DNA of 64,000 nucleotides, taken from Bacteroidota bacterium (GTDB taxonomy: Bacteria; Bacteroidota; Bacteroidia; Cytophagales; Cyclobacteriaceae). Below are positions 1 through 9,100 of this stretch, one piece after another (position 1 is the first letter of the stretch; every line of letters begins with the position of its first letter). Made by a program: the position numbers and the translations under genes. The stretch lies in the NCBI GenBank assembly GCA_018267275.1, contig JAFDYV010000008.1:17949-81948 (forward strand). Direction: 5' to 3'. The notes beneath the pieces were generated by a model. It did not search any database, had not been told where the DNA came from, and saw nothing but the letters and a program-made list of their open reading frames with translations.

Positions 1-746
1 CTGTTAAGATTTTCAATTATGTTACCACATTGTGGAAAGGCAACATTCGGTTTACGCCTGCGATGTTGTTCTCGATTGGTTTGGTGTCGTTTTTCTTAAC
101 AGGTGGTATTACCGGTATTTTCTTGGGTAATTCTGCGGTAGATATTCAATTACACGACACTTACTTTGTGGTTGCTCACTTCCACTTGGTAATGGGCAGC
201 GCGTCATTCTTTGGTATGATGGCCGGTGTGTACCACTGGTTCCCGAAAATGTTTGGCCGCATGATGGACGAAAAGCTTGGCTACTTACATTTCTGGTTGA
301 CATTTGTAGGAGTGTATTTGGTGTTCTTCCCAATGCACTATATCGGTATTGCCGGCTTCCCTCGCAGGTACTACACTTGGACTGCTTTTGAAACATTCAG
401 CGGTTTTGCTGACTTGAACATGCTAGTATCAATTGCTGCAATTGTAACGCTATCGGCACAGTTCATCTTCTTATTCAACTTCATCTACAACATTTTCAGA
501 GGTAAATTGGCGCCAACCAATCCTTGGAACTCGACTACGTTGGAGTGGACTACACCGCGTTTGCCAGGTCACGGCAACTGGCCTGGTGAAATCCCAACAG
601 TGTATCGTTGGCCGTATGATTACAGCAAGCCGGGTGCGAAGGAGGACTTTATCCCCCAGCATATTCCATATTCTGAAACTCCGGAATCAAATCTTCCTCA
701 CGAAAATGACCAGATTAAACTGCAGTTTGGTGACAAACCCTTGTAG
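1..746 (+). CDS. ctaD: Cytochrome c oxidase subunit I, C-terminal part (cut by window start)
   Basis: Catalytic subunit of an aa3-type heme-copper oxidase in the inner membrane, reducing O2 to water and pumping protons. The reading frame is open from base 3 at the window edge, so the N-terminus lies outside. The visible part carries HDTYFVVAHFHLVMG, whose two histidines (AHFH) are the heme a3 and heme a ligands of the family, followed by the last transmembrane helices and a hydrophilic tail with the usual TTLEW segment. The stop is TAG at 744-746. It is followed after 17 bases by the heme A synthase gene, so oxidase and heme maturation are probably co-transcribed. Confidence 0.95.
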   Translation, partial: VKIFNYVTTLWKGNIRFTPAMLFSIGLVSFFLTGGITGIFLGNSAVDIQLHDTYFVVAHFHLVMGSASFFGMMAGVYHWFPKMFGRMMDEKLGYLHFWLTFVGVYLVFFPMHYIGIAGFPRRYYTWTAFETFSGFADLNMLVSIAAIVTLSAQFIFLFNFIYNIFRGKLAPTNPWNSTTLEWTTPRLPGHGNWPGEIPTVYRWPYDYSKPGAKEDFIPQHIPYSETPESNLPHENDQIKLQFGDKPL

Positions 747-763
747 TTAACTTTAGACTTGAA

Positions 764-1801
764 TTGACAACAGCAGCGACCAAAGGGTTTCACAGGCTTT
801 GCCTTATCACTTTGGTCGCTGTTTATTTTTTGATTGCCGTTGGCGGAATTGTCCGTGCCACCGGCTCGGGCATGGGCTGCCCCGATTGGCCCAAGTGCTT
901 TGGCAGTTGGGTGCCGCCAACCTCCATTGACCAGCTACCCAACGATTACAAAGAGAAATACGCGGCAGGCCGCGAGAAGAAGAACATTAAGTTCGCGAAG
1001 TATCTGCGCGCGTTGGGTATGTCGGCTACAGCCGATAAGATTCTCAACGACAAGTCAATTCTGCAAGAGGCAGACTTCAATGTCACCAAAACCTGGATCG
1101 AATATTTGAACCGCTTAGTGGGAGTGGTGATTGGCTTCCTAATTGTTTTGGTATTTTATCGGTCGTGGCGCCTGCGAAAGACCAACCCTATTGTTTTTTG
1201 GCTGGCTGGGCTCAACCTGTTGGCGGTGATTTTTCAAGGTTGGTTTGGTTCCATCGTAGTGTCCACCAACCTCACTACATGGACAATTACCATCCACATG
1301 TTTTTGGCAATGGCTATCGTTGGGATTCTCGTATACTTATTGTTCGTGAGTTCTGAGGGTGCGATCCCATCAACATCGGTGCAAGGTTTAAAAGGCCTTT
1401 TGATATTTTCGATCGGTCTTGGCCTAATACAAATTTACTTAGGCACACAGGTACGCGAAGCAATCGACAGGATAGCGTCTGCTACCCGAGACACGTGGAT
1501 TGCATCATTGGGTCTGGAATTTGTAATCCATCGGTCGTTTTCGTGGTTGATTTTGGCGGCCAATGCAGCTTTGGTGTGGAAAGCTTGGAAAATCGTTGTA
1601 TTAAAACCTTTATCTACAGCGCTAATACTGCTAATTTTGGGGTCATTTTTGACGGGCGTTGTGATGGCTTATTTTGGTGTGCCTGCGGTGGCTCAGCCAG
1701 TACATTTGTTGCTGGCTACGGTTACGTTTGGCGTTCAATTGTATTTGCTGTTTACCATAACCAACTCCCGATCAACGGTGTTCTTACAGCATAATTCATG
1801 A
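764..1801 (+). CDS. ctaA: Heme A synthase (COX15/CtaA family)
   Basis: Membrane enzyme that oxidises heme O to heme A for the oxidase. 345 residues with about eight hydrophobic helices. The N-terminal GGIVRATGSGMGCPDWPKCFG signature is typical. Candidate heme-ligand histidines are in ITIHMFLAM, VIHRSFSW and PVHLLLAT; the first ligand position, which is His in the Bacillus enzyme, reads Asn here (EYLNR). The start is TTG at 764; no ATG lies upstream in frame after the preceding stop. The stop overlaps the next gene by four bases (ATGA), which implies translational coupling with ctaB. Confidence 0.93.
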   Translation: MTTAATKGFHRLCLITLVAVYFLIAVGGIVRATGSGMGCPDWPKCFGSWVPPTSIDQLPNDYKEKYAAGREKKNIKFAKYLRALGMSATADKILNDKSILQEADFNVTKTWIEYLNRLVGVVIGFLIVLVFYRSWRLRKTNPIVFWLAGLNLLAVIFQGWFGSIVVSTNLTTWTITIHMFLAMAIVGILVYLLFVSSEGAIPSTSVQGLKGLLIFSIGLGLIQIYLGTQVREAIDRIASATRDTWIASLGLEFVIHRSFSWLILAANAALVWKAWKIVVLKPLSTALILLILGSFLTGVVMAYFGVPAVAQPVHLLLATVTFGVQLYLLFTITNSRSTVFLQHNS

Positions 1802-2679
1802 ACCAAGTCGCATCCATATCGGGTATTTTGAAGGCAAAGGCATATTACGAACTGCTTAAGCCGAGGCTGTCATTTTTGGTAGCCTTCTCCTGCGCATTCG
1901 GCTATGCACTGGCTACTAAAGGCAGCATTGAATTGCTGACGATTGCCATGCTTACACTGGGTGGTTTTTTGTTATCGGGGGCATCGGTTTGTATCAACCA
2001 GGTTATTGAAAAAGACTTAGATGGAATTATGACACGTACGATGAACCGGCCTTTGCCAACCGGGCGCGTATCGGTGCAAGAGGCCACGTGGTTTGCGCTG
2101 GTATGCACCGCGCTGAGCGTGTTTATTTTGTGGATGTACACCAACCCATTAACCGTAATCTTGTCGATTATTTCGATGTTGCTTTACAGCTTCGTGTACA
2201 CACCTTTGAAAAGGGTAGGGCCTGTAGCCGTTTTTGTGGGCGCCATACCGGGTGCATTGCCACCACTTTTGGGTTGGGTGGCCGCTACGGGATCTATTTC
2301 GCATGAGGCCATGATCATTTTCGGCATCCAGTTTATTTGGCAATTTCCACACTTTTGGGCCATTGCCTGGGTAGCGGATGATGACTACAAGAAAGCCGGC
2401 TTTAAGTTATTGCCTTCCGGTGGTGGCAAAGATTTGAATACCGCTATTCAAATCATGGTGTATACGCTATTCCTTATTCCGTTAGGGTTACTGCCCACTA
2501 AGTTTGGGATTACCGGGCTTGACTCTGGCATTGTGGCCACGGTATGCGGAGCAGCTTTTTTCGCGCAGACTTTTTCATTGATGAAAACGGGGAGTACACA
2601 ATCCGCCAAGCGCATTATGTTTGGCTCTTTTTTGTATTTGCCCATTGTGCAGATTGCGTATTTATTGGATAAGGTTTAG
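1798..2679 (+). CDS. ctaB: Protoheme IX farnesyltransferase (heme O synthase)
   Basis: UbiA-family prenyltransferase that attaches a farnesyl group to heme B to give heme O, the substrate of the preceding enzyme. 293 residues, about nine transmembrane helices. The prenyl-diphosphate binding region NQVIEKDLDGIMTRT, followed by RPLPTG, is clear near residues 60-85. The ATG at 1798 overlaps the stop of ctaA. Length and order (oxidase I, CtaA, CtaB, subunit III) match Bacteroidota oxidase clusters. Confidence 0.94.
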   Translation: MNQVASISGILKAKAYYELLKPRLSFLVAFSCAFGYALATKGSIELLTIAMLTLGGFLLSGASVCINQVIEKDLDGIMTRTMNRPLPTGRVSVQEATWFALVCTALSVFILWMYTNPLTVILSIISMLLYSFVYTPLKRVGPVAVFVGAIPGALPPLLGWVAATGSISHEAMIIFGIQFIWQFPHFWAIAWVADDDYKKAGFKLLPSGGGKDLNTAIQIMVYTLFLIPLGLLPTKFGITGLDSGIVATVCGAAFFAQTFSLMKTGSTQSAKRIMFGSFLYLPIVQIAYLLDKV

Positions 2680-2706
2680 GGCATTCACTATTTAAAAACA
2701 ATTAAG

Positions 2707-3291
2707 ATGAGTATGAGCGAGGCAGTTGATTTCAAAATTGTAGAAGAGCCGAAGAGGCCGCTGGCCATGCACCCCAAAAAGTTTGGGTTGTGGTTGTTTA
2801 TGGCAAGTGTTTTCATTTTGTTCATGGCGTTTACTTCTGCGTACATCGTGCGCAGGGCAGAGGGCAACTGGCAAATTTTTGAGTTGCCGGCTTTGTTTAC
2901 CTATTCCACCATTGTGATTTTGCTGAGCAGCGTAACCATGCAATGGACTTATTTTGCTGTGAAACGCAATCAGCGAGCGAACGCAAAAAACATGATTGTG
3001 TTAACCAGTGTTGCGGGCGTTATTTTTTTGGCTTTGCAATGGATGGGCTGGGGCAGTTTGATTGAATCCAGCATTCATTTGGTGGGGAATCCTTCCGGGT
3101 CGTTTTTATACATCATCACAGGGTTGCATGCAGCCCACATCATTAGCGCCATTGTCTTCTTATTGGTGGTGTTGGCCAACGCCCTGCGCAACCGATTTAA
3201 CCTGAACCAGATAGAAATGTGCACAACTTATTGGCATTTTTTAGGGGTTCTTTGGCTATATTTGTTCGTTTTCTTAACATTGCTACGTTAA
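2707..3291 (+). CDS. Cytochrome c oxidase subunit III family protein, short form
   Basis: Heme-copper oxidase subunit III fold, 194 residues, five hydrophobic helices. The N-terminal HPKKFGLWLFMASVFILF and C-terminal TYWHFLGVLWLYLFVFL segments are subunit III signatures. It lacks the first two helices of mitochondrial-type subunit III. It is followed 29 bases later by a second subunit III gene, so two members of the family are encoded in tandem. The start is ATG at 2707; an in-frame ATG at 2713 is an alternative. Confidence 0.88.
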   Translation: MSMSEAVDFKIVEEPKRPLAMHPKKFGLWLFMASVFILFMAFTSAYIVRRAEGNWQIFELPALFTYSTIVILLSSVTMQWTYFAVKRNQRANAKNMIVLTSVAGVIFLALQWMGWGSLIESSIHLVGNPSGSFLYIITGLHAAHIISAIVFLLVVLANALRNRFNLNQIEMCTTYWHFLGVLWLYLFVFLTLLR

Positions 3292-3320
3292 AAAATACCT
3301 TTACCTGAACTGACTCACTG

Positions 3321-4088
3321 ATGGCACACGCAACCACAACAACCGCACCGGATCAAGACGTATGGAATGGGGGAGTATCGCCCATGAACGCCAGCTATGG
3401 CAAATTGATGATGTGGTTTTTCTTGCTTTCGGATGCATTTACATTCTCTGCCCTATTAGTTACTTATGGACTAGTGCGTTCTGCCCATAAAGGCTATGAA
3501 GGTTTGGTGGATGCTTTTAAGTTTTCAACGGAACATTGGCCAATTCCTGAAAAGGTTTTTGATTCAATGCCTTTCCAAGAATACATTAATGCGATTTTTC
3601 ATACTACGTCAGCACCCTTGGTTTTTGTGGGAATAATGACGTTCATACTCATCATGAGTTCGGTAACAATGGTACTTGCAGTAGAAGCCGGACATCGAAT
3701 GGATCGCCAAGCAGTCGAAAAATGGATGCTGTGGACGATATTGGGTGGGTTGACTTTTTTGAGTTGCCAAGCATGGGAATGGAGCCACTTTATTCATGGT
3801 GCGCACAGTGGATCGTCTATTGCTGAAGGCACAACCTTTTTCGGGGCTAATCTGAGGATGAACCAATATGGACCTCAGCCATTTGCTGATTTCTTCTTTT
3901 TCATCACTGGTTTTCACGGATTCCACGTATTTAGCGGGGTATGCCTTAATTTTCTTATCTACTACAACACTGTAACAGGAGTTTACCAACGCAGAGGTCA
4001 TTATGAGATGGTGGAGAAAGTGGGCTTGTATTGGCACTTTGTAGATTTGGTGTGGGTGTTCGTTTTCACCTTCTTCTACCTTGTCTAA
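3321..4088 (+). CDS. ctaE: Cytochrome c oxidase subunit III
   Basis: Second subunit III family protein, 255 residues. It carries SYGKLMMWFFLLSDAFTFS near the start, QAWEWSHFI in the middle, and GFHGFHVFSGV plus YWHFVDLVWVFVFTFFYL at the end, all diagnostic of subunit III. There is an insertion after the first helix, around residues 55-95, compared with the shorter neighbour. It presumably assembles with subunit I; which of the two III-type proteins is the main structural subunit cannot be told from sequence. Confidence 0.92.
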   Translation: MAHATTTTAPDQDVWNGGVSPMNASYGKLMMWFFLLSDAFTFSALLVTYGLVRSAHKGYEGLVDAFKFSTEHWPIPEKVFDSMPFQEYINAIFHTTSAPLVFVGIMTFILIMSSVTMVLAVEAGHRMDRQAVEKWMLWTILGGLTFLSCQAWEWSHFIHGAHSGSSIAEGTTFFGANLRMNQYGPQPFADFFFFITGFHGFHVFSGVCLNFLIYYNTVTGVYQRRGHYEMVEKVGLYWHFVDLVWVFVFTFFYLV

Positions 4089-4125
4089 ATCTGAAGTTTT
4101 GAATTTTTAAATCTGAAATAGAGAT
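4089..4125. repeat. Heptad-periodic intergenic repeat, copy 1
   Basis: The whole gap between the subunit III and subunit IV genes reads as 7-base words (ATCTGAA, GTTTTGA, an 8-base slip, ATCTGAA, ATAGAGA) and ends one base before the ATG at 4126. ATCTGAA occurs twice here and again in copy 6. It is a short, weak member of the family. Confidence 0.5.
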
Positions 4126-4464
4126 ATGGCACACCACGCACACGAACCTGAGGTACAAGTTCTACCGCCTGACCGCGAAAAAATTAAGAAGCTTTGGAGG
4201 GTAGCGTTGATACTAGGCATCCTGACTCTTGTGGAATTCGTAATTGCTTTTACACTTCCTCATGGTACTTTGAAGACCTTTATCTTCGTGGTGATGACAA
4301 TTGTGAAGGCTGCTTACATTGTTGGAGAGTTTATGCACTTGCGCTACGAGGTAAAAGTGTTATTCTGGTCGATTTTGATCCCAACCGTATTTATTGTGTG
4401 GATGTTGGTGGCATTTGTATATGAAGGCATGAAAATGTCTGACATCAACTTCATCCGTTGGTGA
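4126..4464 (+). CDS. Cytochrome c oxidase subunit IV family protein
   Basis: Small membrane subunit of a prokaryotic heme-copper oxidase (CyoD / caa3 subunit IV family). 112 residues with three helices at about residues 25-45, 50-68 and 80-103; VVMTIVKAAYIVGEFMHLR is the family signature. The N-terminus is His-rich (MAHHAHEP). It is last in the block of structural oxidase genes and is followed by a hairpin and T-run that may end or attenuate the transcript. Confidence 0.88.
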   Translation: MAHHAHEPEVQVLPPDREKIKKLWRVALILGILTLVEFVIAFTLPHGTLKTFIFVVMTIVKAAYIVGEFMHLRYEVKVLFWSILIPTVFIVWMLVAFVYEGMKMSDINFIRW

Positions 4465-4491
4465 GCAGCTAGTTTGAGAGATTAACAACGG

Positions 4492-4526
4492 AAGGCTAAG
4501 GTGGATAACTTTAGCCTTTCTTTTTT
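4492..4526 (+). terminator. Rho-independent terminator or attenuator
   Basis: An 8-bp perfect stem (AAGGCTAA at 4492-4499 with TTAGCCTT at 4511-4518) and an 11-base loop are followed by a T-rich run at 4519-4526. It separates the oxidase structural genes from the accessory genes. The next ATG lies only seven bases after the T-run, so downstream genes must be read through or have a promoter inside this region. Confidence 0.7.
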
Positions 4527-4532
4527 GAATCC

Positions 4533-5003
4533 ATGAAAAGAGCAAAGGCAATTTTGTTATCATTGGCGTTGGTGTTGCCCATCGCTATTTTCGTTTTTCT
4601 CAAGCTCTTTGGGAAAAATGAATTCGATATCGCTGTATACTATCCTAACGGAGTGGATTCGGTGTGTGTCGAGAACACGTCAAAACCTTACCAAGTGCCC
4701 GATACGGTTTTGAATGCAATCCAATGGGGCAGCAAGCCAAGCCTGATCACTTTCCATCCGTCTGAGGCGGAAATTGACCATCTCAAGCACGTATGGGAAG
4801 AGATTGATCAACATGATGTGACCTCTGTTTTTCTGCCATCGGACTTAACACAATGGCACGATTGCGCGTTATTGATACGAGCTCCATGGAAAACGGTGCT
4901 CATCGACAAAGACAAGCACATTCGCGGGTATTACAATTTGGCCACGCGCGAAGAAACAGATCGGTTGATTGTAGAATTAAAGATCCTGCTAAAGAAGTAT
5001 TGA
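4533..5003 (+). CDS. SCO-like thioredoxin-fold protein without the copper motif
   Basis: 156 residues with an N-terminal membrane anchor (about residues 5-24). The second half, with a short hydrophobic strand followed by VLIDKDKHIRGYYN and a final helix ending DRLIVELKILLKKY, resembles the end of SCO1/SenC copper chaperones. Position between oxidase subunit IV and DUF420 is where an SCO gene normally sits in Cytophagales. The CxxxC copper-binding motif is absent; the two cysteines present, in VCVEN and HDCAL, are far apart. It may be a divergent SCO with another role in oxidase assembly. The family call is inference. Confidence 0.6.
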   Translation: MKRAKAILLSLALVLPIAIFVFLKLFGKNEFDIAVYYPNGVDSVCVENTSKPYQVPDTVLNAIQWGSKPSLITFHPSEAEIDHLKHVWEEIDQHDVTSVFLPSDLTQWHDCALLIRAPWKTVLIDKDKHIRGYYNLATREETDRLIVELKILLKKY

Positions 5004-5527
5004 TGGAGAATGTAGAAGCAAAAGACCCTTACCAAAAACTCATCATTGGGCTTTCAGTTGCGATTCCGTTGGCGGTGGCAGCGCTTTTCCGCGTTAAAAT
5101 TCCAGGATACGATTTTTCCTTTTTGCCCCCAATTTATGCAACCATCAATGGCTTAACAGCCGTTTTGCTGGTGTTAGCCGTGGTAGCAATTAAAAACAAT
5201 AAGAGGTCAGTTCATGAAAACATCATGAAGGTCTGCATTGCATTGTCATCTTGTTTTTTGGTGATGTATGTGGTTTACCACATGTTCAGTGACTCCACAC
5301 CTTTTGGCGGAGAGGGTGCCGTCAAGTATGTATACTACTTTATTTTAATCACCCATATCATTCTTTCGATTGGTGTGGTGCCGTTTGTACTGCTCACTTT
5401 TTCAAGGGCGCTGGCGGGGCGTTTTGAAAGGCACAAGGCATTGGCTAAGTTTACGTTTCCGTTGTGGCTGTATGTGGCGGTAACAGGTGTAGTTGTATAC
5501 TTAATGATCAGTCCGTATTATAAATAA
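5003..5527 (+). CDS. DUF420 membrane protein
   Basis: 174 residues, five hydrophobic helices. The motif around VYHMFSDSTPFGG and the following YYFILITHIILS segment are typical of DUF420, a family almost always encoded beside cytochrome oxidase and thought to help its assembly. The start is ATG at 5003, which shares one base with the TGA of the preceding gene (TGATG), so translation is coupled. An upstream in-frame extension exists but has no family support. Confidence 0.88.
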   Translation: MENVEAKDPYQKLIIGLSVAIPLAVAALFRVKIPGYDFSFLPPIYATINGLTAVLLVLAVVAIKNNKRSVHENIMKVCIALSSCFLVMYVVYHMFSDSTPFGGEGAVKYVYYFILITHIILSIGVVPFVLLTFSRALAGRFERHKALAKFTFPLWLYVAVTGVVVYLMISPYYK

Positions 5528-5528
5528 A

Positions 5529-5783
5529 ATGAAGACGAAAATTATTGGTTTGATTTTCTTGTTGCTGATCAGTGCAGATTCGTTTTCGCAATGTGCCATG
5601 TGCCGGGCACAACTCGAGAACAACATCAGCAATGGCAACATTGGTATTGCTGCGGGCATCAACTTCGGCATTTTGTATTTGTTTGCCGCACCCTATTTGG
5701 CCATCAGCGTGATAGCTTTTTTTTGGTTCCGTTCTAGCAAGCGAAATGCACTCAAGCTCAATAAAGGCAATATGGCAATGTAA
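5529..5783 (+). CDS. Small secreted or membrane protein with CxxC motif (oxidase cluster)
   Basis: 84 residues: a cleavable-looking signal peptide (KTKIIGLIFLLLISADSFSQ), then CAMCRAQLENN, then one transmembrane helix (about residues 45-67) and a basic tail. Small proteins with a CAMC..LE..N segment recur in Bacteroidota oxidase clusters; their function is unknown. The gene begins one base after the DUF420 stop and overlaps the DUF983 gene by 38 bases. The pair of cysteines just outside the membrane would suit redox or copper handling, but that is speculation. Confidence 0.75.
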   Translation: MKTKIIGLIFLLLISADSFSQCAMCRAQLENNISNGNIGIAAGINFGILYLFAAPYLAISVIAFFWFRSSKRNALKLNKGNMAM

Positions 5784-6114
5784 GTGTCCCAAGTGCAGGC
5801 AGGGTGATATGTTTTCCCATGCTGCGCTTTCGTACAAGTTTGCCGACATGCACGTAAACTGCCCCTATTGTGGTGTTAGCCTTACGCCCGAACCCGGTTT
5901 TTATTTTGGTGCACTGTATGTGAGTTATGCATTTACGGTGGCCTTAATGGTGGCCACCTGGTTAGTACTCTATCTTTTTGTGAAACCAGCAGATTGGGTT
6001 TATGGCACTGCGTTGGTGGTGTCTTGTGTTTTGTTTATTCCATTTAGCTTCCGCTATTCGCGTGTGTTGTTCTTGTATTGGTTTGGCGGCCATGTGTACC
6101 GTCATCAACCATAG
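5746..6114 (+). CDS. DUF983 zinc-ribbon membrane protein
   Basis: 122 residues. A zinc-ribbon-like pair of knuckles (CKCPKCRQG at residues 12-20 and NCPYCG near 44-49) is followed by two transmembrane helices, the DUF983 arrangement. The family is common beside respiratory genes and its biochemical role is not established. The ATG at 5746 lies inside the previous gene; it is preferred because the first cysteine knuckle normally lies 10-15 residues from the N-terminus. Confidence 0.85.
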   Translation: MHSSSIKAIWQCKCPKCRQGDMFSHAALSYKFADMHVNCPYCGVSLTPEPGFYFGALYVSYAFTVALMVATWLVLYLFVKPADWVYGTALVVSCVLFIPFSFRYSRVLFLYWFGGHVYRHQP

Positions 6115-6159
6115 CCCAGGTAATCGGCTTTCCATTTCAACTTCGTATCTTTATCCAAT

Positions 6160-9100
6160 ATGGTGAAACGCTTGGCCCTCATTTTGGTCGTAGCATTTAG
6201 TTGCATATCGGTAGCCTTTTGGTACGCCCGCGAATACAAGTCTAGTTTTCGGCCCCGGCAAGTTGCAAAGCAAATTGAGCAAAACGTTGCACTACAACTC
6301 CAAGAGCTAAATAAAGCTGCCGTTGATTTGCGTACAGCGTCTGTAGCGGATGTGCGATGGGCGAAATCGCCTTATCCATTTTTATTGCTTGATTCTGCTC
6401 ACCTGCTGGCATGGACGCATGCGGGATATTTCCCTGAAGCGTTTGAAGACGATGGAACAGATTCACTTCAGCTGTTGCAGTTGAGTCGTGGTGATTTCTT
6501 GCTCCGCAAATGGTATTTGCACGACCACAAAACACTGGTGGGGGTTTTACCATTGGTAGAGCGGTTCAAAGTAAACAATGAATATTTGCGCTCCACTTGG
6601 AACCCCGCCATTTTCCCAATCGATAATATTCAAGTGCTGCATACAGGTGAGCCTGCGGGGTTGGCTATCGGCAACGTGTTCAAAATCGGTGACGAGTTTG
6701 TGATAGACGCACTCCCTTTTGATTGGAGCTCTTTCGCTTGGGCGATGGCAGGTCTACTACTCTTGATTACTGCGATAGTTGTGGTTGTGCATTGGGCAAA
6801 ACAGAAGGGTTGGTTTGATGTATCGTTTTTATTGCTTTTAACCTTGTTGTTGTTTTTGCGATTGGCCATGATACAGGTCAACTTCCCTGCCGCGTTGGGG
6901 TATTGGTCGCTGTTCGATCCGCAGAAATTTGCGTCATCATGGATCAACGTGTCGCTGGGTGATTTCTTACTCAACTCACTAGTAGTAGCAGCTTGTTCTG
7001 CTTACTTGTTTGCGATTTATCCGCGGTTGAAATTATTTGAATGGTTGCTTCGGTCTTCTCTCGTCACGAAGATGTTGGCTTCTGTACTTTTTTTGACGCT
7101 TGCACTTTTTGCCTTTTTGTTTCCTTTCCTGTTCTATGAAATTATTTTTCATAATTCCTCTATTCGCCTGGATGTAACCCAATTTGTTTTTTTTGATGGC
7201 CTTAGGGCAATCGCGTTTTTATGTGTGCTGCTTGGTGCATTTAGCAGTTTTGTTTTTTGCCATGTAGCCATCACCTATGCCAAGCACATGGTAACAGGTT
7301 TCAAATTTTTTGTTTCATTGGGGCTTTCAATCGCAGTGTTTCTTTTCTATGCATGGGCTTCTGACCATGATTACAACATGCCGCTTTTAATTGCCATTGC
7401 TTACTTGTTGATGCTGTACCTGACCAATTTGGCGTCATCGCTTTCAAGGGCGGGATTTGTTACTTTTTCATATTTCCTATTGGCAGCTTGTGCGTATAGT
7501 TCTTTGGCCGCGTTGAGCATCCGGTATTTTTCAAGAGAAGCGACATTACAATCACAATTACGATTTGCCACTAACAATCTGGTGAATCATGATATTTTGG
7601 GTGAGTTTATCCTTTTTGACGCCAGCAAAAAGATTGCGCAAGACCCGTTTATTCAAAGTCGTTTCTCAAACCCGTTCTTATCTAAGGCCGGCATTCGGGA
7701 GCGAGTGCAGCAGCTTTATATCAACCCCTATTTTGATCGGTATGACGTGGCCATTCAGTTGTACAACGTAGCGGGGCAGCCGATTGCCAACAGCACTGAC
7801 GGTGATTTGGTACAATCAATTCAAACCATCCAAAATTCAGCTGTTAAAACTGAATACGAAGGTGTTTACTGGCTCAAAGAATTCAAATCAATTAAGCGAT
7901 ACATCAGCATTGTATCTATCAACAAAGCAGGTCCGTTGGGTTATGTGCTTATTGACTTACGCCTAAAACGAATTGCCCCACACTCGGTATACCCAGAGTT
8001 GTTGCTTGACAACCGCTTTGCGCAGTTCGTCAATACCGAAGATTTCAGTTATGGTTTTTTTGCGCAGGGACAATGGGTAGCTTCAAGTGGAGATTTCAAT
8101 TACCGGCAGGAGCCGACAGGTCAAGCGTTGTCAAATGCGGCCCTCTTTCGGGAAGGTCTTTCAGTTGGAGGTTATCATCATATTGCATTGGAAAATGATG
8201 AAGGCGAAGTAGTAGTGGTATCGGCCAAGGATTATAGGTGGTATGATGTACTGGCCAATTTTTCTTTTTGGTTTGTGCTGGGGCTAATGCTAGTGTTTTG
8301 CTGGATGGTGATTTATGCTCTTTTGAGTTTGTACCGTGGTTACAAGCCAACTTATGCGGCACGCATTCAATTGTATGTGTATGGAGCGTTCATACTGCCA
8401 CTGGTAGTATTGGCGGTGGCAACGGTTAGTATTTCGAATCAGACGTATAAGCAAGAGCAGAATGAGCAAATCGAGAGCCGATCGGAGGCGCTGACAGAAA
8501 CGGTTGCACCATGGCTAGAAATGCCAGATTCAGTGCGTGATGGTGGCACGCTTTCAAAGCAGTTGGCAGCACTTTCAAAATCATCACAGACAGACGTCTC
8601 GTTGTTTGACGCGCGTGGCGAATTGTTAGCGAGTAGCCAGCCGCTCATTTTTGAGAATCAGTTACAACCCCGCCACCTCAATCGAGATGCATTTCACAGA
8701 GTGACCGTTCTCAACGAGAATTATGTTGTTTGTTCTGAGCAAATCGGAAACTTGAAATACAGCAGTTCCTACCGGGCGGTGCGAGGTGCATCGGGTGAAC
8801 TGTTGGGCGTAGTTAATTTCCCTTTCTTTCAATCGGCCCGTGCGAACGAGAAATCACAAGCGCTGGTAGTGGGCAACATCATGGTGGTGTTTGTGGTGGT
8901 GTTTCTTTTATTCAATTTTATTTCAATGTATGCTGTAAACTGGCTCACATTCCCATTGAAATTTATCACGCGCACATTGGGCGCCACTACGCTTACAGGA
9001 AAGAACAACCCATTGCAATGGAAGTCCAACGATGAAATTGGGATGATGGTAACCGAGTACAACCGCATGCTGCAGAATTTAGAAAACAGCAAAGCGGAAT

